A DNA stretch of 64,000 bases, from assembly GCA_021234155.1 (NCBI GenBank), contig JAJEKV010000057.1, positions 2,325,821 to 2,389,820 on the forward strand, written 5' to 3'. This DNA comes from Isoetes taiwanensis. Lineage: Eukaryota; Streptophyta; Lycopodiopsida; Isoetales; Isoetaceae. Both the position numbers and the translations under genes were made by a program. Positions 46,573 through 59,500 of the stretch are shown piece after piece; position 1 is the stretch's first letter; each line of letters starts with the position of its first letter. The notes under the pieces are model-generated. The model ran no database searches. It had not been told where the DNA came from and saw only the letters and a list, made by a program, of their open reading frames with translations.

Positions 46573-48170
46573 TGTGACGCTCCCCAAATCCATACGATGC
46601 TCCCATCATATAAATACGGGAAATTCCCCTCCCATGGCGAATCCATCACCACGGAAAGGCCCTCCGTCTAACTCGGACCACTTGTGATGGCCAAGTGTCC
46701 GGGTGAAGGACACGGAGGTGTCATTCGTCCCACGCCTTCTATGGGAATCCTATATAGCGGAAGCGTACATACATGTTAGCACCTAGCAACAATACTAACA
46801 AATAATATACCACCACGAGGGGTGGCCCATCATCATCAATATAACTAACAACAGAATACTAACATAACAAAGAAAATACACCATAACTAAGGGCTCTACC
46901 CCAGACTCAGACTCCATGGGGACGACTGACGGTCAGGGCCTCAAGATAACAGCAGACAGAGGTATAACATGGCGTTGGCTGGCATAAGACAATGGCTAGG
47001 GTTGTCCACTCCATCCGCCCCTCCTGTGCACACTTTGCAGATAGGCTGAATCATGCTATGACGTGCGTGTAGCCCTCTGGAGACGCAATCCCAAGGAATC
47101 ACCCTTCGGGACTACTCCGAGTTACATCTCCCCGGTCCGATGAGGCAGGTCAGAGAGGCGTCTCCTCCCCGGGTATGACGGCTCCCTGGGTGTGCTAGAG
47201 AACATGTGCCGCATCCGCGACCCCCGCATCCATACCCGACTTACTCCCCTAAATTTAAAGGTCAGCTCACCAACCCGTTCGAGCCCAGGGGGTCCATATA
47301 GGCACCACCCTCTGGCCCAGGGAGTGTCAGACCCATACCCAGCCCACACACGGTGACTGGCTATAAGTCTAGCACACTGTAGGAGTCCCGTAGCCGCGCT
47401 AGGCAGGACCCCACCCCCGATTCACCTTCATACCCGTTATTTGGTGCTGAACCACATCATAGCATCCACAGCCAGGTTGGCTCTTGTGCACAGGCTGCAT
47501 TTACTGGGTTTTAAGGGTTCTATCTAGGAGCATCTCTACTTCTAGATGGCATTTAGGTCTCTACCCCCCTTTTACCCATACAACACAAGAGGAACAGAAA
47601 GAAAGCTATCCTTATACATCCATCCATCCATAGCTTCGAATAGAACATAAAATAGAGATTAACCATACATGTATCCATACAAGGGTTAATCCTAGCTACC
47701 TTCTGAGCATACAAGGATTAATCCTATGATTATCCAGGACTCCAAGCTATCTACGTACTAACCGGGATCAAGCTAGGTCCACTATCGCTCGGGTTCTCCA
47801 TCCTGCTGGCTGGAACAAGGTGGAACAACAGCTCCTCCTCCACCAACCTCCCCCAATTCGAATTGGGGCAAATGGGGGTACAAAACCCCAATTTGGGTCC
47901 CAAATTAGTAACTCTCCCTTGCCCAATCGATTTGGGCCAGGTGGCAGCTCTAGATTGGTTAATATTGGCTAATTTGGTATTTTAGCCCTTTTTAATATTA
48001 GGATAAGCCCTAAATTCGAATTAGGGTTTTGGGTTAGGTTTCCACCTTTATAATTTAATTATTAACATAGCTAACCTTAGCTTATGAATAATTAATGTGC
48101 CATTAATTATTCATAGTGACGTGTCATGTATTTATACTTAAATAGGCGTATAAATATGTGGAACGTCACA
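46573..48170 (-). repeat. 5' LTR of outer element
   Basis: 1,598 bp, TGTGACG to CGTCACA, followed by the target duplication GAAGC. Confidence 0.93.
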
Positions 48171-48738
48171 GAAGCCACAACCAAGCATGCTTAATATGTC
48201 TACATAGGAAGAAGCAATGCTCAACTGTCTTGTCCCTCTGTGCACATAAGGGACAAAGTGCAGATACCTCTGGACGAAATCTGTGCACCAGAATATTAAC
48301 GCGCAGACAACGATGAATGACTTGCCACTATAAAACAGATACTTTGGGATGGAGTAGTTTATCCCATACCCATTTCCATACTGCATTTTGCCAATCCCTA
48401 GGAATGACCAAAGGCCACTTGGATGAAGGAGGCAAGACGTCCGCAGCAAGCAAGACCTTGTACATGGAATTCACCAACTTATCTGCTTTAACACGCTCAT
48501 GAACTACCCAAGGTTGGGGGTCATCCACTTGTGCTATTGGAGGAAGAATTGAAGACACCTTCTGCCAAATAGCCCGATCCCATCTTAAAAGGAGGAACTT
48601 AGCTCTAAACTCTTCCCATGTCAGCAACTGCCTTTGATCATTATGCCAATCAGCACACCTGCTGATCTTCATCGACGCTACGTCAATGGGTGGACTGAAG
48701 ATACCAGAGGACCACTGTCCAATGGAATCCACCAACAA
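48171..48738 (-). pseudogene. C-terminal (zinc-binding) region of a LINE ORF2, interrupted by the LTR element
   Basis: The minus strand encodes a WxxxW-rich stretch ('NAVWKWVWDKLLHPKVSVL'), a stop, and then 'WQVIHRCLRVNIL', 'LCPLCAQRDKTVEHCFF' and 'KHAWLWL'. This is the zinc-binding domain found at the end of plant LINE reverse transcriptases (zf-RVT: C-x2-C ... H-x-F..C). The frame runs straight into the GAAGC target duplication, so the outer LTR element landed inside this LINE remnant. Confidence 0.7.
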
Positions 48739-50229
48739 CTTGCAGTAGTGCTAGTGTGCGCAAAATGGCATATATTAACTTTCCATCCAGTCCAGGCTAC
48801 GGATATTCTTGATGCTTTTGATTTCTATGATATTCTTACAGATTGTGGCATTCCAAAGGTTTAAGGTGCAGCTTGCCAAAGCATGTTTCTTACATTAAAC
48901 AATCACTCACAATCCTCTGCTTGATAATTATTTTGTGGAAGGAGAAAAACATAGCAAAAAAGTTGCACAAAGGAAAAGCTGAAACAGATAAAAAGAACTC
49001 TTCGCATTTGGATACTCTGAGCTATATTTACACCCGCTCTTTCACTGATTGTATCTTCTTATGCTTTTATAGCCTCGTTAGAGATTCTTCGGCTTTGTAT
49101 GTCAGATCAGTTCCAAAAACTCCAAGCTAGCAGAGAACATATGATTCTCATTCTTTTTGGGTTGCATTGTTGTCTGAAAGTCAAAGAGTAAAGAGCCGAT
49201 ATCATAGTGAAAAGAATGGAACACATTCGATATGGAGCTTGATGTCTCCAGGTTCTGCGCATCAATAGTACAAGGCCTTGAGAGAACAGGCATACACATT
49301 AAATTACAGAAAATGGCATTAAAGAAAGGAAAAGCAGCAAAATTACCCACAATTGGCCTGCAGCCAAGAAAAAGATCGGCGAGATCTGTTCTTTTCTTCC
49401 ATATCAGATGGTAAATATACATGTTTAACCAGGACATAAAATTCCTTCTTACACTCAAATGACCCTCCAGTGCGTAGAAACATCATTCCTCCTGCTTTGC
49501 TTGACCCGAAATTCACCCCATGCAGCAGGTTGGAGAGTAATGAAGCTATTAATGAAAACATTGAAGCAGCTCCATTCAATTGCGATGGAACTAATTGCTA
49601 TCTGAAGGCAAAGGTTAGAAAAGCTTTAAATGATAAAGACTACAATGTTTAATCCTCACGGAGCTCATGAAGAATACCTGGGCGCAGAGCTTTGAGAAGA
49701 TGCAAATGGCACTAAGAAAAAATGCGAGAGAGCACATGATCTGTAAGCATCCATATAAACCTATTCTACATCCAAACCTGCTATTCAAATATATCTGATA
49801 TAACATGTATCTTATTTCACATTTGTTAAACGGGGCATCGTAATAATGCCTTCTAGCCCATATCCATGCACTTTCACAATCTGTGTCCAATATTCTCTTT
49901 GCAATTCTGTTGCCAAAATGCATCATCACTTCTTAAGCACAAAGTAAAATTGTTGTGGACAATAAACATATCAGTTCAAATCTTAGTCCACCCTAAGCAT
50001 AACCAAATCTTAAAACACAGGACTATAAAATCCATGAACTTAAATTCTCAAACGACCATGCTACACCTACTAAATACCATCAAACCCAAGCAGCCTGCAA
50101 CTATGTGCCACTGTCTTAAATTCTCAAACGACCATGCTACACCTACCAAATACCATCAAACCCAAGCGTCCTGCAACTATGTGCCACTATCTTGCCATTT
50201 TAATTTAAAGACACAGATGCATTCACCTG
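48739..50229. other. Intergenic, one 76-bp tandem duplication
   Basis: No gene recognised. Bases about 50038-50190 contain two copies of a 76-bp unit starting CTTAAATTCTCAAACGACC with four differences. Minus-strand frames around 49100-49460 have no motif. Confidence 0.45.
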
Positions 50230-52801
50230 TTATACTCCTACAGGGGCTAGCGCAGTGGATTACCTTTTGGCCAGTAAGCAAAACTCGGTGAAAGACTTTG
50301 TGATCCTAGAGAAAGAGATAGAATCTGACCATGTTGGTCTATTATTTGATCTGTTTGGACAGGTAAGCGGGCAGCCCATCATAGATGCTTTCAAACCAAG
50401 AATCAAGCTGGATTTCAGAAACAAGGATAAATACCAGAAACATTTGAGCAATATGCTAGAATGCTTACAATGGACTGGAGCTCCTGAGGTAGACTCCCAA
50501 AATTTGACAAATATAATGTTGGAGGCAGCTAGCTTGGGGTTTGGTGTTACCAAAAAACGACCAGGTAGACGTCTTCATAATAGTTGGTGGGATGATGATT
50601 GTAAGAAGGCGAAGGCAGCCCTACCAAAAACATGCAGGATAAAACCGAAGTGGTACAAGAAGCTTATCAAAGAGAAGAAGAACATTTTTCATGCAAAAAA
50701 GCAATCTGATCTTAGTCACTTACTCCATGAGAATCCTAGATTGTTTTGGAAGAACCTGCAAGGTAAACAAGCTACAACCAATTTAGATGTAGAAGACCTT
50801 ATCTCGTTGGTCAAGAAGATATATTTCAATGCTAATGCTGGCGAGATGCCAATCATAAGCATCACAGAAGATATCTTTGATGTAGGTGACGTGGAGATGC
50901 AACTTAATCGCATGAAGAATGGGAAAGCCTCGGACTTAATGGGCATATCAAATGAACTTATGAAATGGGCAGATGGTGAATTAGTCCACAAGGTAATGAT
51001 CTAATGAACATGGGCCGAAATGGTTTACCAAAATCATGGAGAGAGTGCAAGATTGTTCCAATCCATAAGTCGGGCTGCAAGAAGGATGTGCATAATTATC
51101 GCACCATAATGATAGGCAGCATGTATTCTAAACTTTTAGGTGGCCTGCTAGAGCAAAAAATCAGTGAATGGGCAGAACGTCATGGTAAGAGAGCTTACTG
51201 CCAGGCAGGTTTCAGGAAAAAACACAATACCTTGGACCATCTCCTTACTCTGAGGGTTCTATTTGAGCAAGCTAAGAAACCCAGACAAGCACTCTATCTG
51301 GCCTACATTGATTTCTCGAAGGCCTTTGACACAGTACCTCGGGAAAAATTGTGGATAAGAATGGAACAGCTCGGTGTTCCACTTGTCTGGAGAGGTGCAA
51401 TAGCCCGCTTATATGAAGAGGTATTAGCCAAATTGTCTTCTGAGCTACCACATGAGATTCGTAACACAATGGGAGTCCGACAAGGATGCCCTTTGTCGCC
51501 GACTCTGTTAGGGCTTTATATAGATGAATTGGAAGATTGGCTCTGAGGCAGGGGGGGGACAAGCTGGAGCAAAACTAGGAAGTTTTGTAGTGCAATTGTT
51601 ATTGCGCCGATGATGTAGTGCCGATAGCGAGATTCTCAAGCGTGCCTACAAGAGCATTTGAACAATCTGAGTTCCTTTTGCACTTCCCACCGGATGAAAG
51701 TAAACCTTTCAAAACCAAGATTATGGTGATTGAACCGTGAAGCATCCCAATTTCATGTATCAAGATGAGCAGCTAGAAGTGGTGGACATTATAAATACTT
51801 GGGATTAGAGATTTGCTCGAACTATAAATGGAAGGAATGTGTAAAAACGCATCATAGGAGGTAAGACCGCTTTATACTCTATGCTTTCTAAGTGTCACAA
51901 AGTCGTCCTTATCCAATTGGGGTCTCAAGAAGATGCTTTTTAAAACCCTAGTTCAGATAAGAGGTTGTATGGTGCTCCCATTTGGGGCCTTCTATTCACA
52001 CCGAACATGGAACCAGATAGAGCAAGTAATGAAAATATTCATTCGGGAGGTGTTGGGTGTGCGTAAGCAATTCCATATGCTATCTTCTTGCGTAAAAGGT
52101 CTTCTCCCATTAGAAGCTGAGGCTTTGTGTCAAACCATGAATTTCCTAAACAGATTGAAGAATATGGATGCTGGCCGATTACCAAAAAGGGCAATGGACT
52201 TACCATCAAATTGGTTTAAGGAGGTACATGATTGGGCTGGTCGGTGGGGGATAATGGCGAAAATTGGGCGGATTCGAATCGGTACTAGAGAGTTGGTACA
52301 GGAAGCATTTATTAGAAAGTTATGGGAAAAACGTGGTTCTAAGATGGACTTTTACCAGAAGGAAGTAAATCCTATACTTGTATATACTCACGCAGAATAC
52401 TTGGATGCCCCTATTTCTAAACAGTTGAGAAAAACAATTGCAAGATACAGATCTGGTTCGCACTATTTGAAGGTTGAGACAGGTCGTTGGGCAAAGCAGA
52501 TCCGTGAAGAGAGAACTTGCGAGATCTGCAAAACAGACGAAGTGGAAGATGAGGCGCATGTTTTCCTGCGGTGTTCTGCATATCAGGGGATACGGGACCA
52601 ATATGACATATGTCAACCAAATTTTCATTCTCTATTATCATTAGATCCTAGATTACTAGGCTGTTATATGACATCAGTGGAATCTCATAGAGATTTTCTA
52701 CTCAAAACACAACAATAGTGTGATACATTGTACTTTGTTGCTTCATGATCTTTAGGGTCCAACGAAGCATGATAATATAATAATATAATAATAATAATAA
52801 T
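50230..52801 (+). mobile_element. 5'-truncated LINE with (TAA)n tail
   Basis: The copy starts within the end of the endonuclease domain and ends in a TAATAATAATAA-type tail at 52770-52801. Truncation at the 5' end and a short A-rich tandem tail are normal for target-primed insertion. Confidence 0.82.
50240..52718 (+). pseudogene. LINE ORF2: endonuclease end, reverse transcriptase, zinc-binding C-terminus
   Basis: It opens with 'VDYLLAS' and 'SDHVGLLFDL', the last motif of the APE-type endonuclease. The reverse transcriptase follows: 'CKIVPIHKSG', 'NYRTIMIGSMYSKL', 'QAGFRKKHNTLDH', 'YIDFSKAFDTV', 'GVRQGCPLSPTLLGLYIDEL', and in another frame 'CADDVV' near 51610, the catalytic YADD-box equivalent. 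After a run of shifts (51546-51930), a clean frame (51933-52718) continues to 'CEICKTDEVEDEAHVFLRC', a C-x2-C-x8-H-x4-C zinc-binding end. A stop at 51001-51003 separates the first two blocks. At least three breaks make it inactive. There is no RNase H domain. It is unrelated in sequence to the LINE remnant at 48171-48738. Confidence 0.85.
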
Positions 52802-55300
52802 TTACCCTGCTCAAAAACACAAAGCACACTTTAGCAACATACCTTTCAAAATTCTGAGTTGATAACACCCTCCATGCAATGAAACTACCATAATATTCAT
52901 ATCGCAAGCTAATACTAGGTCTATGGAAACAATACAACACTCATACCTCATGGAATCTCCATCCCCTTATACACGTGTTACTTTTGATAAAGGACATGTT
53001 GCAGCATGCAGCCACCGCCTCACAATACCTACATAACTTCATAAAGCAACTGAGACTAGAGCACATGGATTTGAACCCTCCGCGAATCCGATCCTGCGAT
53101 GCTCCACCATGGCGTAAAGCTAGGGGGCTATTCCCATGAAATCATGCTCAAAGAATTATGCACAAATACATGAATCAAGATTTTTTTTCTGGTTTTCCTC
53201 TCTGTTATTCGTTCTCTCTTTTTTTTTTTTTTTTTTTTTTGAATGCATAAATAACTTGCTCAAACACGCTACGATATGCAAATAATGCATGCATTTACAC
53301 TAATTATACCTTAAGTTCAGAGCGCTTGCGTGTCTCCGTTGCAAGCCATCAATCCTTCAAAACCCGCGTATCAAAATGCCTCTTGCCAAGTTCGTGTAGG
53401 CTCTAAGGGCACGCCTTTCCTCCATGGAAACATTGACCTGCTCCCATTCTATAATTCTTATGCACTGCTCCAACACATGGAGCAATCTGCCCAATTGAAT
53501 CCTCATAACTTCAATTGCAACCTCCACAATTTTAGTTATTGTGTTAATTTCCACAACATTTTCAAGCATTTCTGTTGCTACATGGATATGTTCATCTTCT
53601 GCAGTAGCAACTGCAGGATGTAGTAGCCCATTTGCTACTAGATTGGCAACGGAAGGCATTTTTCCAACATGAGCATGAGGAGGAGGCCTATGGCACTCCG
53701 TTTGGAAACACATATGGCTACCCAGGTTATAGAGGTAGCAAACTAGGAGGGCGTGGCAAAGCAACATGCACAGGTGGTGGAGTACTTAGGGGGAACAAAG
53801 GGACAGACACGACCGCATCCTGCCGCTATGTCCTTATTTCCACTACTTCATGTGCTGCAGCATGACCATTAACCTCAATGACTGCAGCATGACCATTAAT
53901 TAGTCTCTATACCTGGCATACCTGCATGATCAAAGGATAATTTATGTTATGAACTACATTAAACTAAGACAACATGGATTGTCACATGTACAAAATTTAC
54001 ATAGAAATAGAAGACAAAATCCAGATTCATATCAAAGTAAGATTACAATGCAAAAACATGTAAACAATATAGCATAGCTCACTGCCATCGTGTAACCAAG
54101 GAAATTTAGAGGAATATAGTCAATCCCGCTGACTTTTCCTTATACTTTCTGTCTATACTCTTCGTCATATGCACCACAAAGTGTGTATCATCATCTTCGC
54201 TACCTGCATCATCCCAGTAACACTTCCTCCCCTTCCCAAGCCTCTTCCATTAGCTGCATTTCAGTAGACACACAAAACAGGATGCATCTCACATCACTAG
54301 GGCATTGCAACTCGGGATTTAGAGTCATCCTCCATGCTGCTTCAACTCTGTACTCATATATGAAGGCCATGTTTGTGGGAAGGATCCACTAACTAGATAG
54401 CACAATTCCCTTGTGCATCGCATGTGACATACAGTATAAACCAGACTGGTAGACACTTGTTTCCTATTGTGATGATTCACATAATGGGCAGCCCTATGCA
54501 ACACATTCTTGTTGTTCAACACAACAAGGTTCTTTAGATGCTCTGCATCATACCTCAAATAAAGACGTTTACCTATTCTATCTGTTCCTCAATGACATTA
54601 TGGAGATAGAACTTGTAATGGACTTTGTCGTAATCCTTAACCCACAATTCCCTCGAAGCAATGAAGCTTCGTCTTCTTAAGCGCCTTACAAATTAGAAGC
54701 ACACTTGTTGGCTTGTGAACACCCCAACCAAAGAATTTTTTGATTGCGGTGTTAATATGCCTTGGAGTTTTAGTGGTTGCCTGGCAATGCAGATGGTCCA
54801 ATTCTGAACCCTTTTCCAATGCCACCGCTCTAGCAAGGGTCTCAGACTTACAGAAACCAACCAGAAAATCTGTACATGCACTATGGGATATCCATTCCTG
54901 CATATCCCATAGTGACACTGACATCAAGGAGCCAAGTCCCTTCCTCTACAACCTTTCCATCCTCCCTCGCCTTTGCACTACCCCTACCCTTCCCACCGAT
55001 GCCCATTAATTCATCTATGGTGCCAGCATACAAATTGACACCACACTCTTCCCTTTCCTAGCCTGCCTCTTGAGCATACCTATTAATCGATGAGCAACAA
55101 CACCTATTTTCAAGTCCTCTAAAACTTGCAACAGAGCTTCAAAGAAGGCAATAGGATGGAAATTAACGTATGCCATACCTGGAATCGAAGCTGGACTTTA
55201 AACCTAGGCCATGCCAACCCCCTCGTAGAATCGCCTACATGCTGAAACTCCATTGACATCTGGAGCAGGAAATCGTTTCCTCAGCGATTCCATAAGGTTT
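52802..55300. other. Intergenic with unidentified frames and a tRNA-like stretch
   Basis: A T-run occupies 53218-53240. On the minus strand around 53120-53050 the sequence reads GCCATGGTGGAGC and then GGGTTCAAATCC, which are A- and B-box-like (possible SINE). A minus-strand frame of about 136 codons at 53357-53767 looks protein-like ('RLLHVLEQCIRIIEWE', 'EERRALRAYTNLARG') but I cannot place it. Frames at 54325-54927 on the minus strand may be one broken ORF of unknown origin. Confidence 0.35.
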
Positions 55301-55313
55301 AACATCCAATTCG

Positions 55314-56500
55314 TCATTTTCTCTGCCAGAAAAATTGGATTCCATTGTCCAACATCATAATTATACATACAAGGAGTTTGTCGCGGCGACCAAGGCCACC
55401 GCGTACATTTCGTTTTTTTTTTTTTTTTTGAGTTGTTTTATTGAGAAGCCATCCAATGTTTAAGCTTTTTGGGGGCTCCACATCTTTTACAAAGCTTCTT
55501 TTCATCTGCAAAGTATCATTCTCACGAAGAATGGACATCGAACATATGTTGTATGAGAGTTCTTCTAAACACCCTACTTGTTTTACTTGTATGCTTCCAA
55601 ATTCATCAGCCAATAACCTAGTTGTAGCTGCATAGCATCTTGTCATACTTAAGGAATTGATCTTCATCTTCATGTAAGCAGGCAGAGCTCTAGCTATGGC
55701 CTGTGACACCTTCACTTGGTATGAATCCATTGTGTGTTCATATGCATCAAATCCCAACCCCAGTGCAAAATTTAATTATGAATGCCACACATTCAAATCT
55801 TCTGCATTTTTATACCTAAATGATATCGAATCTGTGTCCAACATCAAAATCTGACCAGCAAATACATATGAACCTGTCATTTCTGAAGGCAGTGCCAGCT
55901 TCAGGAAGCACCTGATAAAAAATTTAATGTAGAAAGGAATCTTCTGTTTTAACAATTTGATCAAAATTTGAATTCGAAGAAGAAATTCAAGGCAAATGGT
56001 CATCAGGGCTTATAAAGGCCGTTGGAAAACAGAAACCAGGGGGAGGATTCTCGGCACACAGTCTCTGGTAGAAACTAAGTGAACAAAAGCATCTCTATAC
56101 TTAAAATTGATCAATTCTGCTAGTTTTCTACTGGCAAAAAGAGGAGCTCCAAAAGTAATGCACTGCAATTGCCTTCTAAAACAATCCTGATTATGCTCTA
56201 GAAGTCTTAGACAGAGCAAAAGCAACGGCACCTCCTAAAGAATGTCCTGTAAATACTAATTCTTCCCCTGCTTCTAAAAGCATGTAAATATTTCAAATCT
56301 TGAACTACATCACTCATGCCGGAAGTTCCCCTGCATGCCACCATAGCCAAGCCGCTCGTATTTTTGCTTGCAAAAACTGCTTGCTTTCCATTGCCTTCAA
56401 ATCCATAATCCATCAAAGACGCTACTGCACGCCCAAATCTTTAATGCAAATCCCTCAAAACTTCTTCCTGAGTAGGGTAATAAATCGCGTTTGAGCAAAT
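55314..56500 (-). pseudogene. Class 3 lipase-like pseudogene
   Basis: Read on the minus strand. Near 56493 'AIYYPTQEEVLRDLH' is followed by an in-frame TAA, then 'MDYGFEGNGKQAVFASK' and 'MVACRGTSGMSDVVQDLK'. In a second frame comes 'GEELVFTGHSLGGAVAFAL', with the GHSLGG nucleophile elbow of class 3 lipases. In a third frame come 'CITFGAPLFASRKLAEL' and 'FVHLVSTRDCVPRILP', the segment holding the catalytic Asp. A downstream exon gives 'SYVFAGQILMLDTD' and the last frame ends at 55314. Order and spacing fit the alpha/beta-hydrolase (triacylglycerol lipase) family, but the stop and at least three shifts show it is dead. The longer C-terminal part is unassigned. Confidence 0.75.
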
Positions 56501-59500
56501 TAGGGCATCCATGATTCGGGCGGTCAAACAATCCTTTTCTGCCATAGCCAAGTACGGCAGAAAATAAGCAGCTACCAACAGCAAACAAACTCAAACAAAA
56601 AAAAGGGCACAAACAGGAAAACAAAACAGGCACACTTGGATGTCGCCAGCATCAACTCGGTTCTACGCCATCGGAGTCACCTTCCATCGTCTCTCTCTAG
56701 ACACTCCGTCTCCTAAACCTATGGCCACTATGCCTTAAACCAACCGGCTGCTCCTCCCTTTTATATCAACACAAAGCCTTCTCAGATCATTCGAGAAGCC
56801 CCCAAGCGTTCCGATTAGCTTCCAGAAAATCCCCGACATTGCAGCTTCTAGAAATGCCTCGTTCTCCTGCAATCTTCTAATAGCTTCCCCTCGCACGAAC
56901 CATTGAAAAATTTAGGCTCAATCTCTATTTATGGAACATTCCAGAAACTGCCCCTTTATAATTATATGTTAGAGATAACTATACGAATACAAGACCTAAA
57001 CCTTATAAAATCCATTTCACAACTTTTGAACCTTATCCATAAGCTTCCAATTATTTCGTTTGGTATTTGTGGACCGTATCCCACGCATGGTTTGGCCTAG
57101 ATTTCGCCTGGGTATTGTACGGAAAATCGTATGCAAAGCATATTTTTTTAGCTGATTTGAGCTGTTTGTTGGCCGAGATGAAGGTAGCATTCCAAAATCG
57201 GTTAAGGCATACGTTTTTCTTGTTGTTTCTATGCATGATTTGAGAATAGAAGGATAAGAAAGCATGTTGCTTTCTTTTTTGAGCAAGCGCGGCCATGGAT
57301 CCCGGTGGGGCAGGCTTGGAGGCCATCGCCTGCTTTGTAAAAGAGGCGTGTGATTGATCATGCGGCTCAAATCGGCCATGCGATTCCAGGTCAGAAAAGG
57401 AAGAGGGGGATTTTGAGCTTTAAGGGAATCAAACAAATCCATGGTCTGCCTAGATCATCGCGGCTAAATCATAGCCTGCTTCCTTGTGTAGAGGGAATTC
57501 ATGGATTTGAAGGAAATGGGGGAGTAAAGCTGGCCGTTTGGAGCAAGGATTGAAGGGGGTATCAGAATGGCGGAGTAGGCTCATGCACACTGCACTAAGC
57601 GTGTGTATGAGTGAGCCGAATCTTATGGCCTTGGCTTTTACATGCAGGTAGAGCAGGGTTTGCATGCAGGTAGAGCAGGGGATTGATTCCGGCGGTACCA
57701 TCTGCGCTGCCATATGTTCTGTGTATGATCTCGTTGTTCTGTCTGAGGGGCAATGGATGCCAGCAGAAGGCGGGCTTGGAGGCACGTTGGCAGTTTGGTT
57801 CGGCACAGGCTGCCTTCGCTTTTTTTTTTTTTTGCTTCTAACCATGTATTACGTTTGGACCATTGGAAGTGGCGGGCAAATTGTCGATAAATGTAATGGC
57901 CTTTGATGTGGCATAGGACACGGAATATTCCAGAGATCCATGGTCAGAAATGAAAGATGCAAAAAAACGCAATCCTATATTATGAAGTTTTATTGTAAGT
58001 GTTAGACCCAGCCCTAGATCTAACGGTCTAGAATTTGTTTGATTGCTTGAACGGACGGCAAGGATTAGTCTAAAAAAGAGTAAAAAAAGGCGTAAGGTTT
58101 TTTTTGGACAGGAGAAAGAAACGAATGCCCTGCTACCTGTTTCGGAGATGGATCCTGCTCAACGACGGGCTATGGCGTATAGGGTAGAAGACCACTATAC
58201 CCGTTCTACTCTGTTATTTTCCCTAAACTCAATCTGGCAACCGATATTTTTATGGTTTCCTGTAAAATTGCCATGGATTGTTCAGGTTCTGGAGCTATAG
58301 ACTTTGATGTTAATCAACGTACTCTTTGTCTGCACTTAACTGGGCTACGCACAGGCAAATTTTGCAGCAAGTATGATCACCACAATCCTCTCAGAAGCCT
58401 TTTCCCCAGTTTTTCCTTCTGTATATCATTGTGGCCTTCTCATTATGGATATGGATAGCGTAGTGAAGAATCCGAAAGAGCTTGAGGTTACTGTAGATTG
58501 TTTTTTTGCTCTATTTTTTTTGCAGATCGCTAATCTTAATGATCTGTTCTACAAGATATCTCTGAAGGTTTTAAGCTCTCCAAGTGCTCATTACAAATCT
58601 TTATTCCAAGTGGTTTTATTTATCTTTTCCTTTTTTCGGTTTGAACAGCTTTGAACGGTGCAGAGCTCCCAAGCATCTTGCCTCTTCTGAGATATCAATC
58701 TTGTCTGACGTCAGATAAACAACCTCATGTTCGAGATAGTTGCTAATAGAAGGGAATCTCCTACTTATATACGAATATGTGGCATGTGGCATCGTATACG
58801 AGCAGGGGGCGTCACAATGCCAAGTGTCAACTTAGCATCCAATAGCTTTTTGAGAATCAACCCTCATTGCAAAACAAATATGTCCTGGATTGTCAAATTC
58901 AAGCACATGGGACAGGTTGAGCAACCCCAATGGCACCACAAGACTCTCAAGTTTGGTTTCCACTAAAATGAAGTTAGGGCCCATCTCCATCAACCCGATT
59001 GTGCAACTATCGGGTGCTTCGTGGCAAACCCAGATTATGCTTATTGCCCAGATAGGCACAACCAGAATTCAAGTTTTTTGGATGCTTCGTGATAGCACTT
59101 GGCTTTATCTATCTTTGTTTGGCCTTTTCTTTTCTTAGGCTTCTTTGTCTTCTTTTGCTGATCTTGTTCTTGATCTATGCTATTAGAATGAGGCAATGGG
59201 AATGGCAGGAAACGAAGTCGTGGCAAGAAAATGAATGGCAATGTCGTAATGGGGATGTATCCTTATAGTGCAATGGGAAGGGGAGGGCAACCCTAATGGC
59301 ACCACAGTTTGGCTTCCATATATGATGTTATCTGAAATAGGAAGGGCGTTCTTGCCAGCCTCCCAACTTGCAAAATTTGAGAGCGTCGTTGAGGCAGATG
59401 ACCAGATTTTGCAGGCCAGGGGCTGACACTGGACCCCTTCCTGTTCCATGACGTCAAGGTAAGACGACTTGATTCTTCTAGTTTTCAGGCCAATGGCTGG

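Larger units (their letters stand above)
10618..48170 (-). mobile_element. Outer LTR retrotransposon (Ty3/gypsy-like), split by nested insertions
   Basis: Both LTRs begin TGTGACGCTCCC and end ACGTCACA. The flanking 5 bases are GAAGC on both sides (10613-10617 and 48171-48175), a perfect target-site duplication. The primer-binding site lies at 46559-46571 (reverse complement TGGTATCAGAGCC, matching initiator Met tRNA) and the polypurine tract at 11822-11834 (AAGGTGGGGAGAA on the minus strand), so the element reads on the minus strand. Without the 28-kb DNA transposon, its own length is about 9.5 kb, normal for a Ty3-type element. The internal region is badly decayed. This element must predate the transposon inserted into it. 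Confidence 0.93.

Noticed and set aside
53357-53767. Minus-strand ORF of 136 codons as a gene
   Set aside because: It reads protein-like, but I cannot connect it to any family or to flanking exons; left as an unidentified frame.
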